From: Aphodovivens avicola
Lineage (GTDB): Bacteria > Actinomycetota > Coriobacteriia > Coriobacteriales > Eggerthellaceae
Direction of reading: 5' to 3'
Length of the DNA: 48,707 nucleotides
Assembly (NCBI GenBank): GCA_018712515.1
Contig: DVGW01000043.1
Span: 1 to 48,707 of the forward strand
The translations under genes were made by a program, and so were the position numbers. The first letter of the stretch is position 1; each line of letters starts with the position of its first letter. Below the pieces are notes generated by a model that was given only the letters and a program-made list of their open reading frames with translations, did no database searches and had not been told where the DNA came from. This document shows positions 33,912 through 42,459 of this stretch, piece by piece.

Positions 33912-34766
33912 ATGGCAGAAGAATGCACGCACGAGTGCGGCAGCTGCGGCGTCGCCGGCTGCGGCGAGCGCACCGAGCAGGGTCCGACGACGCTGCCGAC
34001 CGACGCGCATAGCAACATCAAGCACGTCATCGCCGTCGTGAGCGGCAAGGGCGGCGTGGGCAAGTCGCTGGTCACCAGCCTGCTCGCCAGCCAGATGCAG
34101 AAGCGCGGCTTCAAGGTGGGCATCCTGGACGCCGACGTCACCGGCCCGTCCATCCCCAAGACGTTCGGCATCACGGGGCACGTGGTCGCCGACATCGACG
34201 GCATCTTCCCCGCCCAGACCGAAAGCGGCATCAAGGTCATGTCCGTGAACCTGCTGCTGCCCTCCGAGGACGCGCCCGTCGCATGGCGCGGCCCGGTCGT
34301 GTCCGGCATCATCAGCCAGTTCTGGGGCGAGACGCACTGGGGCGACATCGACTACCTGTTCGTCGACATGCCTCCGGGAACCTCCGACGTGTTCCTGACT
34401 GTGTTCCAGCAGCTGCCCGTCGACGGCATCGTCACCGTGTCGGCCCCGCAGGAGCTCGTCGCCATGATCGTGGGCAAGGCCGTCAACCTGGCGCACAGCC
34501 TCAACGTGCCCGTCATCGGCCTGGTCGAGAACATGGCGTACTTCAAGTGCGACGAATGCGGCAAGAAGCACTTCATCTTCGGCGACCCGCAGGGCGAGGC
34601 CGTGTCCAAGAAGTACGACATCCCCGCCTACGCCACGCTGCCGATCGATCCGTCGTTCGCGAGCCTGTGCGATGCGGGCAAGGTCGAGGATTACGACGTC
34701 GAAGGCGCGCTGGACACCATCGTCGAGCAGGTGGAGGCGGCCCATCGCGAGGAGAAGGCGGAGTAA
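33912..34766 (+). CDS. Mrp/NBP35-family iron-sulfur carrier P-loop ATPase
   Basis: Fe-S cluster carrier or assembly ATPase of 284 aa. The deviant Walker A SGKGGVGKS (44-52) is typical. The N-terminal cysteine cluster CTHECGSCGVAGC (5-17) resembles the extra cluster site of NBP35-like proteins, and a C-x2-C (KCDECGKKH, about 213) forms the bridging site. I start it at the ATG at 33912 with AAAGGAGG upstream; the long in-frame opening before it is antisense to the amidohydrolase. A strong hairpin follows about 80 bp downstream. Confidence 0.92.
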   Translation: MAEECTHECGSCGVAGCGERTEQGPTTLPTDAHSNIKHVIAVVSGKGGVGKSLVTSLLASQMQKRGFKVGILDADVTGPSIPKTFGITGHVVADIDGIFPAQTESGIKVMSVNLLLPSEDAPVAWRGPVVSGIISQFWGETHWGDIDYLFVDMPPGTSDVFLTVFQQLPVDGIVTVSAPQELVAMIVGKAVNLAHSLNVPVIGLVENMAYFKCDECGKKHFIFGDPQGEAVSKKYDIPAYATLPIDPSFASLCDAGKVEDYDVEGALDTIVEQVEAAHREEKAE

Positions 34767-34844
34767 AGAGACCTCCCCTTCCGACGATCTCGCAGGCTGA
34801 GCATACATCAGCGAACGGGCACGATGCGCGTCCGATAGACGAGA

Positions 34845-34885
34845 GAAGCCCCTCGGGCTGGACTTCGGTCCGTCCGAGGGGCTTC
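34845..34885 (+). terminator. Hairpin terminator after Mrp
   Basis: 12-bp arms GAAGCCCCTCGG / CCGAGGGGCTTC enclose a second small hairpin GGAC-TTCG-GTCC. No long T-run follows. It lies between the convergent Mrp and aldo/keto reductase genes. Confidence 0.65.
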
Positions 34886-35045
34886 GAGCATCTAGCGGGC
34901 ATGCATCGCGCCCGAGCAGCTTCGGGTCTTCCGCCGTTCGGCAGAACGGCGGAACAGCTTCATCGTAGGACCCATGAACGCCAGCAGCGCCGCCGGAGCG
35001 CCGCGCAGCATCGCCCGGATCCGGCAGTCGGCAGACCGCCGGGAC

Positions 35046-36179
35046 CTACGCTTTGAGCATTTCCGCAAAATCAGCGAGCGCCGCGGGGATGTCGATCTGC
35101 TGGGGGCAGACGGCGGAGCAGCTGCCGCAGCCGATGCAGGAGGCGGGCTGTTTGTCCTCGGGCAGCGCCGCGAGCGCCATCGGGGCGATGAAGCCGCCTT
35201 TGGTGAGCTTGTGCTCGTTGTAGAGCGCCAGCAGATGCGGGATGTCGAGTTCCAGCGGGCAGTGGCTCGTGCAGTAGTGGCAGGCGGTGCAGGGCAGCAC
35301 GTCGCCGCGCGTCATGCCCTCGGCGACCTCGGCCACCACGGCGCGCTGCTCATCGGAGAGCGGCTCCTTGTCGAAGATGGCGATGTTCTGGGCCATCTGC
35401 TCCAGCGAGGAGGCGCCGGACAGGATCGTCGTCACCTGCGGGATGCCGAAAAGCCAGCGCAGCGCCCACTCAACCGGCGGCATGCCGGGATCGACCGCCG
35501 CGAACGCGGCCTTGGCCTCGTCGGAGACGTTGACCAGCTGCCCGCCGCGGACGGGCTCCATAACCCACACGGGAATGCCATGCTCGGCGAGCAACTCGAC
35601 CTTTGCGCGCGCGTCCTGGAACCCCCAGTCGAGGTAGTTCAGCTGCACCTGGCAGAACTCCATATGCTCGCCGTAGGCGTCGAGGAAGCGCTTCAGCACG
35701 TCCATGCCGCCGTGGACCGAAAAGCCCAGATGGCGGATGCGGCCCGCCTTTTTCTGCTCGAGCAGGTACGAGATCGTGCCGTGCTTGGCATCGTCGAGAT
35801 ACGCGTCGATGTTGAGCTCGCACACGTTGTGCGCCAGGTAGAAGTCGAAGTGGTCCACCTGGCACTTCTCGAGCTGCTTCTCGAAGATCTCCTCCACCTT
35901 GCCGAAGTTGGCCAGATCGTAGCCGGGGAACTTGTCCGCCAGGTTGAACGAATCGCGCGGATGGCGTGCGAGCGCACGGCCGACCACCAGCTCGGAGTTG
36001 CCGCCGTGGTAGCCCCATGCGGTGTCGAAGTAGTTGACGCCGTGCTCGAGCGCGTAGTCGACCATCGCCGCGGCGGCGGGCTCGTCGATGGCGTTGTCGT
36101 CGCCGTCGATCACCGGCAGGCGCATGCAGCCCATGGCGTACAACGACAGCTTCTCATCTTGGAAATCGCGATACTGCAT
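35046..36179 (-). CDS. Aldo/keto reductase with C-terminal 2[4Fe-4S] ferredoxin domain
   Basis: Redox enzyme of 377 aa. The NADPH-dependent TIM barrel shows GCMRLPVID, NYFDTAWGYHGG (with the catalytic Asp and Tyr), DFYLAHNV and HLGFSVHG. The tail binds two 4Fe-4S clusters: CTACHYCTSHCP (about 295-306) and CIGCGSCSAVCP (about 345-356). Such fusions are common in strict anaerobes; their substrate is mostly unknown. I start it at the ATG at 36179 (AAGGAGG upstream). A MerR-type promoter lies about 130 bp upstream, which suggests inducible control by a thiol, aldehyde or metal stress sensor. Confidence 0.9.
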   Translation of the reverse strand: MQYRDFQDEKLSLYAMGCMRLPVIDGDDNAIDEPAAAAMVDYALEHGVNYFDTAWGYHGGNSELVVGRALARHPRDSFNLADKFPGYDLANFGKVEEIFEKQLEKCQVDHFDFYLAHNVCELNIDAYLDDAKHGTISYLLEQKKAGRIRHLGFSVHGGMDVLKRFLDAYGEHMEFCQVQLNYLDWGFQDARAKVELLAEHGIPVWVMEPVRGGQLVNVSDEAKAAFAAVDPGMPPVEWALRWLFGIPQVTTILSGASSLEQMAQNIAIFDKEPLSDEQRAVVAEVAEGMTRGDVLPCTACHYCTSHCPLELDIPHLLALYNEHKLTKGGFIAPMALAALPEDKQPASCIGCGSCSAVCPQQIDIPAALADFAEMLKA

Positions 36180-36568
36180 CGATTGCCTCCTTGGAATACC
36201 CCTCATGAACAGCGTGCTCTCGCAGCGGCGCCCGGAAGCGCCCGTCAGGATGCGGGACTCGGCACGAGAGCGCGGATATGCGCGTCGATTGCCGCGAGGC
36301 CGTATCCTCATTGAACACCTTGGAGCGTGCTCCAAGTGAAGCCGTCCGGCGGGAACCCAAGAAGAACTCCACAATTCGGCTCCCCCTGCCCGGATCCGCA
36401 TGCGACCTGAGACGAATCGTTGACGCTCGCATCATGTGGCGTGCGATCTACGTCGGATGCCTCATAATGTATCCGTTATGCGAAAAACTCCGCGGAGCGG
36501 ATTTCCGCCCGCATAGGGCCCCGCCGCGTCGGCATTCGGCGGCGCGGGGCGACAGGAAAGGACATCCC
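36180..36568. other. Divergent intergenic region aldo/keto reductase / TPM-like gene
   Basis: 389 bp with no gene. Holds the MerR-type promoter at 36310-36340. For the plus-strand gene a CATAAT at about 36462 is the best -10, without a clear -35. Confidence 0.45.
36310..36340 (-). promoter_or_regulatory. MerR-family-type promoter/operator of the aldo/keto reductase
   Basis: On the minus strand: TTCACT (-35), a 19-bp spacer, TTCAAT (-10). The spacer region holds the perfect 18-bp palindrome CTTGGAGCGTGCTCCAAG (36319-36336). A palindrome inside an over-long 19-bp spacer is the hallmark of promoters activated by MerR-family regulators. No merR gene is in the window. Confidence 0.6.
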
Positions 36569-37741
36569 ATGGGCAGATCGTTCGGCGGCGGTGGCGGAGG
36601 CGGCTTCGGCGGTCTTGGCGGCGGCGGCCGTTCGTTCGGCGGCATGGGAGGAGGCGGCCGTTCGTTCGGCGGCGGCTTCGGCGGACGCTCGCTTGGCGGC
36701 GGCTTCGGCGGAGGCGGCGGATATTACGGCGGCGGCGGAGGCGGCCTTTTGCAGGGCATGATCCTCGGCAGCCTGCTCAGCGGACGCGGGCGCTCCGGCG
36801 GAGGCGGCGGCATGCCCCCGCAGGGCGCGCCGCAGGGTCCGCGCGATTCCGGTTCCGGCGGCGGCTGCTCGAGCGTCGGGTGCCTCGTCGCGATCGTGAT
36901 CGCCATCGTGCTGGTCGCGTTCCTGGCGTTCGGCTCGGGCTCGTGCAGCTCGTCGGACGTGCAGAAATCCACCGTCCAGCGCGAGGCGCTCCCCGCCTCC
37001 GCCGTCACCGAAACGGGCTACTACACCGACGAGGGCGGCTGGATCTCCAGCCCCTCCACGCTCGAGGCGGGCATGCGCCACTTCTTCGAGGAGACCGGCG
37101 TGCAGCCCTACCTGTACATCCTGCCCAACGGATCGATCTCCTCGACGCAGCAGATCACCGACATGGCGGACGAGCTCTACGGCCAGCTGTTCGACGACCA
37201 GGGGCATTTCCTGTTCGTGTTCTGCGACAACAACATGGGCCAGTACTACTACGGCGGCCATATCGGCGCGCAGGCGGAAAGCGTCCTCGACGACGAGGCG
37301 CTGACGATCTTCCTGCAGTACCTCGACCGCTACTACTACGACACCTCGCTCTCCGAGGAGGAGCTGTTCTCCGAGGCGTACGCGAGCACCGCCGACCGCA
37401 TCATGGAGGTGACGCCCTCGCCCGTCGTCCCGGTGGCGATCTGCATCGCCGTGATCGTCGTCGCGATCTGCATCGTGGCGTTCGTGCGGCACCGCAGCAA
37501 GGCCAAAGCCGAGGAGCAGCGCCGCCAGCAGGAGATCCTCAGCACGCCGCTCGAGAAGTTCGGCGACGGCGAGGTGGAGGACCTGGCAGCCAAGTACGCC
37601 GCCATGGACGGGACCGAGGAGGAGGACTCCCCCGTCGACACGGCGGATCTCGAGACGTTCGGCGATCAGGATCTGAAGGACCTGGAACGCAAGTACGGCG
37701 GCAAAGGCGCGGACGGCGGGGCCGCGCGCAAACAGGATTAG
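36569..37741 (+). CDS. Glycine-rich TPM-like membrane protein
   Basis: A 390-aa protein. Residues 1-100 are almost pure Gly/Ser/Phe/Arg (GGGGRSFGG repeats). Helix one is at about 104-122. An outside domain at about 140-282 resembles TPM/YgcG-like domains (FFEETGVQPYLYILPNGSI, LYGQLFDDQGHFLFVFCD). Helix two is at 286-306, and the cytoplasmic tail has two copies of a motif: LEKFGDGEVEDLAAKY and LETFGDQDLKDLERKY. AGGAAAGGA precedes the ATG. Next to pspA, with 99 bp between, and likely part of the same envelope-stress unit. Confidence 0.82.
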   Translation: MGRSFGGGGGGGFGGLGGGGRSFGGMGGGGRSFGGGFGGRSLGGGFGGGGGYYGGGGGGLLQGMILGSLLSGRGRSGGGGGMPPQGAPQGPRDSGSGGGCSSVGCLVAIVIAIVLVAFLAFGSGSCSSSDVQKSTVQREALPASAVTETGYYTDEGGWISSPSTLEAGMRHFFEETGVQPYLYILPNGSISSTQQITDMADELYGQLFDDQGHFLFVFCDNNMGQYYYGGHIGAQAESVLDDEALTIFLQYLDRYYYDTSLSEEELFSEAYASTADRIMEVTPSPVVPVAICIAVIVVAICIVAFVRHRSKAKAEEQRRQQEILSTPLEKFGDGEVEDLAAKYAAMDGTEEEDSPVDTADLETFGDQDLKDLERKYGGKGADGGAARKQD

Positions 37742-37840
37742 GCTATCCCTGCGGCGGCCCGCAGCGATGCATAGAAAGGCGATAAGCGGCGCCCAGCCGC
37801 TCGAGACGGCGATGAGCCGACAGGACAGAAAGGAACACCA

Positions 37841-38521
37841 ATGGGCATTCTCGATCGCTTCACCACCATCATCAAGGCGAACATCAACGATCTTCTGGAC
37901 AAGGCGGAGGATCCCGCCAAGATGATCGACCAGTACCTGCTCGACATGACCGAGAGCCTGGCGGAGGTGAAGAAGGAGACCGCCGGCGTGATGGCCGAGG
38001 AGACTCGCACCAAGCGCCTCGTCGACGAGAATGCCGAGGAGGTCGCCAAGTACGCCGAGCTGGCCAAGACCGCCCTCAAGTCCGGCAACGAGGACGACGC
38101 GCGCACGTTCCTTGCCAAGAAGCAGCAGCTCGAGGCGCAGGCGCAGAGCCTGCAGGAATCCTACGCCGCGGCCAAAGCCAACGCCGACAAGATGCGCCAG
38201 ATGCACGACAAGCTGGTCGGCGACATCGAGCAGCTGAAGGGCCGCCGCGAGGCCATCAAGGCGAAGGTGTCGGTCGCCAAGACCCAGGAAAAGGTCAACG
38301 AGATGACCTCCGCCGCCGGCAAGGCCGAGGGCGCCATGAGCGCGTTCGACCGCATGGAGGCCAAGGCCGACGCGATGCTGGACCGCGCCAACGCCGAGGC
38401 AGAGCTCAACGCCGCCCCCTCCGATCCGCTAGCCGACCTGGAGCAGAAGTACGCCAACGCCGGCAGCGACGCCGCCGTCGAGGACGAGCTGGCCAAGATG
38501 AAGGCCGAGCTGGGGCTGTAA
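37841..38521 (+). CDS. pspA: PspA/IM30 family membrane-stress protein
   Basis: Peripheral membrane protein of 226 aa that coats and repairs damaged membranes. An amphipathic N-terminal helix (MGILDRFTTIIKANINDLLDK) precedes a long coiled coil (about 25-185) typical of ESCRT-III-like PspA. The last 40 residues include DPLADLEQKYANAG, which echoes the DLxxKY motif in the preceding TPM-like protein. AGAAAGGA precedes the ATG. Confidence 0.92.
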   Translation: MGILDRFTTIIKANINDLLDKAEDPAKMIDQYLLDMTESLAEVKKETAGVMAEETRTKRLVDENAEEVAKYAELAKTALKSGNEDDARTFLAKKQQLEAQAQSLQESYAAAKANADKMRQMHDKLVGDIEQLKGRREAIKAKVSVAKTQEKVNEMTSAAGKAEGAMSAFDRMEAKADAMLDRANAEAELNAAPSDPLADLEQKYANAGSDAAVEDELAKMKAELGL

Positions 38522-38921
38522 TCGCTGATCGCCCGGCGCGCACGTTCACGCCGGGGTCGTATGGCCGCACGAGGGACGGCGGTATGCTTCTCCACGAAGC
38601 GCCCGCCGCCCCTTTTCGTTATGAGCATGTTCCAAACTCGGCTTGCGCACGAAAAAAGGCGCGCTGCTCCGCAAAAGCCGCGTTTTGCGTAGCTCCGCAA
38701 GCAAGCGAAACCGCAAGAAGACGCCTGTGTCGTAACGGCGTTTCGGTTTTCCCAGTTCAGGTTGCCGGCGAGCGCGGATATCCTCGCTCGGACACTCCGT
38801 TATCCGCATCGATCTACACAAAACGCCTGATTATTGGAGCAGAAGGACTCAAAGCGTGCGCGGGGCGGGCAAAACCGCCCGATCCGCGCTTATCACACGT
38901 CGATATTCGTCGAAAAGCCGG
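38522..38921. other. 400-bp gene-free region between pspA and cysE (convergent)
   Basis: A+T-richer than its neighbours. It contains an inverted pair GCGGATA (38774-38780) / TATCCGC (38801-38807) and a small hairpin near 38870 (CGGGC-AAAA-CCGCCC type) before the cysE stop. No believable gene is seen. Confidence 0.45.
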
Positions 38922-39833
38922 CTAATCCCGCTCGCCGGGTTGGCGGACGGTGATCTCCTGCTCCTTGACCGACACGCGCGAGTGCGGCGGAACGGAGAAC
39001 GTCACGAAGGTCGAGCCCGCGATGACGGAGCCCTCGCCGATGACCGTCTCGCCGCCGAGGACCGACGCGTTGGAGTAGATCGTCACGTTGTCCTCGATCG
39101 TGGGATGGCGCTTGACGCCCGCCAGGCGCTGGCCGCCGCGCGTGGACAGCGCCCCGAGCGTCACGCCCTGGTAGAGCTTGACGTGGTCGCCGATCTCGGT
39201 GGTCTCGCCGATGACGACGCCGGTGCCGTGATCGATGAAGAAGTACTCGCCGATCTTGGCGCCCGCGCCGATGTCGATGCCGGTGCCGGAATGGGCCAGC
39301 TCGGTCATGATGCGCGGGATGATCGGCACCTTCTGCTCGTAGAGCACGTGCGCGATGCGGTACACGTAGATGGCGTAGAGGCCGGGGTACGCGAAGATGA
39401 CCTCCTCCTTGGAGCCGGCCGCGGGATCGCCGTCGAACAGCGCCTGCACGTCGGTCAAAAGGACGCGCTGGATGTTGGGGAGCTCCGCGAAGAACGCCGC
39501 CATGATCTCGTCGGCGCGCTGCTGGACCTCGTCGGGAGCGCAGCGGGCGCCGGGATCGTCGGAGGTGTAGGTGAGCGCCGTCACGATCTGGCCGCGCAGC
39601 TCGCGCTCGACTTCGATGAGCGTGTTGCCGATGAAATACGACGGGCTGGCCGCCGCCGACAGCATCTCCGGCCCGAAGTAGCCCGGGAACAGCACGCGGC
39701 GCAGCGTCTTGAGGACGTTTTTGACCGCCAGGCGGCTGGGGAATTTGCGGCCGGGCTTGGTGAAGAAGATCTCGTCGGCTTCGTAGTTCTTCTCGATGGC
39801 CTTGACGATCTGATCGAGGTTCTCTCCGAACAT
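38922..39833 (-). CDS. cysE: Serine O-acetyltransferase
   Basis: Makes O-acetylserine, the precursor of cysteine; 303 aa. A helical N-terminal domain of about 180 residues precedes the left-handed beta-helix built from hexapeptide repeats (GIDIGAGAKIGEYFFIDHGTG, then VVIGETTEIGDHVKLYQGVT). The active-site His lies in DHGTG. The N-terminus is longer than in enteric CysE and resembles EpsC-type enzymes. GGGAGG precedes the ATG. Confidence 0.88.
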   Translation of the reverse strand: MFGENLDQIVKAIEKNYEADEIFFTKPGRKFPSRLAVKNVLKTLRRVLFPGYFGPEMLSAAASPSYFIGNTLIEVERELRGQIVTALTYTSDDPGARCAPDEVQQRADEIMAAFFAELPNIQRVLLTDVQALFDGDPAAGSKEEVIFAYPGLYAIYVYRIAHVLYEQKVPIIPRIMTELAHSGTGIDIGAGAKIGEYFFIDHGTGVVIGETTEIGDHVKLYQGVTLGALSTRGGQRLAGVKRHPTIEDNVTIYSNASVLGGETVIGEGSVIAGSTFVTFSVPPHSRVSVKEQEITVRQPGERD

Positions 39834-39969
39834 AGGGCCTCCCTTGGCATGGAATCGACGCGCCTATCGCGATGCGCGGCGGTCGTTGTCACCGAATCGG
39901 TCCGCTCCATTATAGGAAAGCGGAGCGCCCGCCCGCGGCGATTCGGCGAAAACGGCAGACGGCCGGATA

Positions 39970-40003
39970 AGCAAACAGGCCGCCGGGTTCCCCCGACGGC
40001 CTG
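39970..40003 (-). terminator. Terminator of tRNA-Ala
   Basis: Stem 39976-39987 with 39992-40003 (12 bp, one mismatch, loop of 4). On the minus strand it is followed by TTTGCTT. It lies 7 bp beyond the tRNA 3' end. Confidence 0.8.
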
Positions 40004-40010
40004 AAGGTTT

Positions 40011-40086
40011 TGGTGGAGCATAGGGGGATCGAACCCCTGACCTCATGGCTGCCAGCCATGCGCTCTCCCAGCTGAGCTAATGCCCC
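40011..40086 (-). tRNA. tRNA-Ala (anticodon GGC)
   Basis: 76 nt including the encoded CCA. All four arms fold: acceptor GGGGCAT/ATGCTCC, D-arm, anticodon stem CATGG/CCATG with loop CTGGCAG, T-arm AGGGG-TTCGATC-CCCCT. The G3-U70 pair, the main alanine identity element, is present. It reads GCC (and GCU by wobble). Confidence 0.97.
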
Positions 40087-40117
40087 GAAATGGGTCGCTA
40101 CCGAAGCAGCGAAGGAT

Positions 40118-40146
40118 ATATTATCCGAAGCCGCAGGGGCGCGCAA
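40118..40146 (-). promoter_or_regulatory. Promoter of tRNA-Ala
   Basis: Minus strand: TTGCGC (-35), 17-bp spacer, TAATAT (-10), with the -10 about 32 bp upstream of the tRNA 5' end. Confidence 0.65.
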
Positions 40147-40322
40147 GACCCTTTTTTGGATTTTTTCACCCGAGGAGCACTCCGAGGAAGATCGCCTCAA
40201 CCATCGGCAAAACGGCGGGAACGAGCGCTGCAGCCGCATCTCCCCCTTTGCATCCTCGCAGGGTGCCGAAAACACGCAAACAGGAATTCGGCACAGCGCA
40301 TATGCAGCCCGCAGGAACCGCA

Positions 40323-40351
40323 CGAAAAAGGGCGGCCCGTCGGCCGCCCTT
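40323..40351 (-). terminator. Rho-independent terminator of the 100-aa gene
   Basis: Perfect 10-bp stem AAGGGCGGCC / GGCCGCCCTT, loop CGTC, followed on the minus strand by a T-run. Confidence 0.85.
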
Positions 40352-40379
40352 CACGTCGCTATTCGATTATGCAGCGGGG

Positions 40380-40682
40380 CTATTCAGCCTTCTTCTCAGA
40401 CGCGTAGAAGGTGGCGTCGTCGAAAAGATCCTTGATGGACTTGCCGTCGAGGAACGGCAGCTCCAGAAACTCGCTGATGGTCGGGACAAGCTCGCTCATG
40501 TCCACGTAATGACCCTTGTCGTTGAACTTGGTGGTGTCCTGCACGCGCCAGTAACGATCGTTCACATCGGTGAGGTAGTACGTCTCACCGCCGACCTCCA
40601 TGTACACCGCGTGATTGGCATGCAGATAGGTCGTCAGGTCGTCGAAGGTCACATCCAGCGCCTCCGGTGCTTTGATTCCCAT
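40380..40682 (-). CDS. Conserved-looking hypothetical protein
   Basis: A compact 100-aa acidic protein with no signal peptide, transmembrane segment or cysteine. It is rich in aromatics (TYLHANHAVYMEVGGETYYLTDVNDRYWRVQ), which suggests a small folded domain. I do not recognise the family. AAAGGGG precedes the ATG, and a textbook terminator follows 28 bp after the stop, so it is a single-gene unit and very likely real. Confidence 0.8.
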   Translation of the reverse strand: MGIKAPEALDVTFDDLTTYLHANHAVYMEVGGETYYLTDVNDRYWRVQDTTKFNDKGHYVDMSELVPTISEFLELPFLDGKSIKDLFDDATFYASEKKAE

Positions 40683-40944
40683 AGCGAACCCCTTTCCCTT
40701 GGGAACATCGTTGCTACTATCTTACAATAACCGCAGGTGCTTGCACCCCACAACCTGCAGTCGGCTCCGAATTTAGAGGCGCTCCGCAGCGGCTCGGCTC
40801 GGCGGGCAGCGCGGTGCGCGGCGCAGTGGAACCGCGTGACGAGCGGCGCCGCCCGCAAGGGTTCCGGTATTTCGAATTCAAGCTCGACGCTCCCTGACGC
40901 ATGACTCGCGCTGTCCCAGTCAGACGGCACGCTTCGTCCGCGTC
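40683..40944. other. Intergenic region upstream of the 100-aa gene
   Basis: Contains TAAGAT, a possible -10 for the 100-aa gene, and the short palindrome GGTGCTTGCACC (near 40737-40748). No gene. Confidence 0.4.
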
Positions 40945-42459
40945 CTATTCGCAAAAAACGATGTCCTCGCCGGGGATGCCCTGTTCCATCGCGCGCCCCG
41001 CCGCGCTCTGGGCGGCATCGCCCACGTCGGGGATGGCGATCGCGCAGCCGTAGCGTTTCGCAACGGGGAGCAGCTGCTCGAGCGCGGCAGCCCCTCCCTG
41101 CGCCGGGCCGACGAGCGGCTTGCCGGCGACGGGGCGCACGAGCGCCTCGAGCGTCTCCGGATCGTCGGTGCGCAGCGAAAGCGGCATCGGGGAGGTCTCC
41201 TCCAGCTCGGCGACGACCTCCTCCAGAAGCGAGCGCTCCTCCTCGCCCGTCACGCCGGCGGGCGCGAGGTTCAGCTCGACGACATCGACGTCCCCGCGCA
41301 GATCCATCGCCTCGTCGACCACCGAGTCGGCATCGCCGTCGCGCACGTCGTCGAGCACGTCGTCGTCATCGGGATCGACCGCGGAGGCGATCTCCAGCTC
41401 GTCGTCCGCGCGGAGGTCCGCTTGCGCCATGCCCTGCGCGCCGCAGATGCGCAAAGCCGGCACGTACGGTCGCGCCGACGGTCCGCCCCGGCGCTCCGCA
41501 AGCTCGGCGAGCTTCTCCACGAACGAGGGATCGGTGCCGCAGCAGCCTCCCATGATGCTCACGCCTGCATCCAGCATCTGCTCCATCACCTGGGCGAACT
41601 CGTCCGGGGTGACGTCGTAGACCGTTTTTTCGCCCTCGAGGCGCGGCATGCCCGCGTTGGGACGGACGGCGACGGGGCATCGCGACGCCGTCACGAGCTC
41701 GCGCGCGATCGGCAGCAGCTCGCGGGGGCCCAGAGAGCAGTTGACGCACACGACGTTGGCTCCCAGCGCCGAAAGCGTCGCCGCCACGACGGCGGGGGGC
41801 GTGCCGAACAGCGTGTGCCCGTTCTGGGTGTAGGTCATGGACGCGAACACGGGGAGGTTGCAGGCCGCCTTCGCAGCGAGAAGCGCCGCCTTGGCCTCGC
41901 GCAGATCCGTCATAGTCTCGATGGTGATGACGTCGGCGCCCGCATCGGCGAGGGCGCGCGCCTGCTGAAAGAACAGCTCGTAGGCGCGCTCGAACGGCAC
42001 CTCGCCGTACGGCTCGAGCAGCTTGCCCAAAGGACCGATGCTGCCGGCGACGTAGCGCGCGCCGGACTCCTTCGCGCAGGCGACGGCCGCCGCGCACACC
42101 TCCTCGACGGATGCCGCGCCCGCGAGCTTGAGCTCGTTTGCCCCGAACGAATTGGTGGTCACCATCTCGGCGCCCGCGGCAAGGTACTCCTTGTGCACGA
42201 GCGTCACGATGTCGGGATCGGAGATGCTCGCGAGATCGGGGATCTGGCCGCTTTGCGCCAGACCGTGCGCTTGGAGCCGCGTCCCCATCGCGCCGTCCTG
42301 GACGAGCAGGTCGAGCCCGCGCAGCACGCGCTCAAGGTGCTCGTCTTTGATCTCAAGCCCCGCAAGCGGATCGGGCAGCGGAGACGAGTCCGGGCTGCGC
42401 AGGGCATCCCAAGCGGAATAGCCGGGGGTTTCGAAGGCGTGGATGGAGGCGGCGGGCAT
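40945..42459 (-). CDS. Homocysteine S-methyltransferase-like protein with a truncated pterin-binding domain
   Basis: A 504-aa protein like the front half of MetH. Residues about 45-335 are the zinc homocysteine-methyltransferase barrel (LLVQDGAMGTRLQ; TTNSFGANELKLA; VNCSLGPRELLP; GGCCGTDPSFVEKL, with the Zn cysteines). Residues about 365-504 match the start of the methyltetrahydrofolate-binding domain (VDVVELNLAPAGVTGEEE; PMPLSLRTDDPETLEALV; AGKPLVGPAQGG) but stop at GIPGEDIVFCE, about half way through, and the usual opening GERxNPTG motif is missing. A methionine-synthase partner would be needed for full activity. AAGGAGAG precedes the ATG. Confidence 0.83.
   Translation of the reverse strand: MPAASIHAFETPGYSAWDALRSPDSSPLPDPLAGLEIKDEHLERVLRGLDLLVQDGAMGTRLQAHGLAQSGQIPDLASISDPDIVTLVHKEYLAAGAEMVTTNSFGANELKLAGAASVEEVCAAAVACAKESGARYVAGSIGPLGKLLEPYGEVPFERAYELFFQQARALADAGADVITIETMTDLREAKAALLAAKAACNLPVFASMTYTQNGHTLFGTPPAVVAATLSALGANVVCVNCSLGPRELLPIARELVTASRCPVAVRPNAGMPRLEGEKTVYDVTPDEFAQVMEQMLDAGVSIMGGCCGTDPSFVEKLAELAERRGGPSARPYVPALRICGAQGMAQADLRADDELEIASAVDPDDDDVLDDVRDGDADSVVDEAMDLRGDVDVVELNLAPAGVTGEEERSLLEEVVAELEETSPMPLSLRTDDPETLEALVRPVAGKPLVGPAQGGAAALEQLLPVAKRYGCAIAIPDVGDAAQSAAGRAMEQGIPGEDIVFCE

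Noticed and set aside
36180..36401. N-terminal extension of the aldo/keto reductase to an upstream ATG
   Set aside because: It would translate across the MerR-type promoter and has no family similarity; the ATG at 36179 has AAGGAGG.
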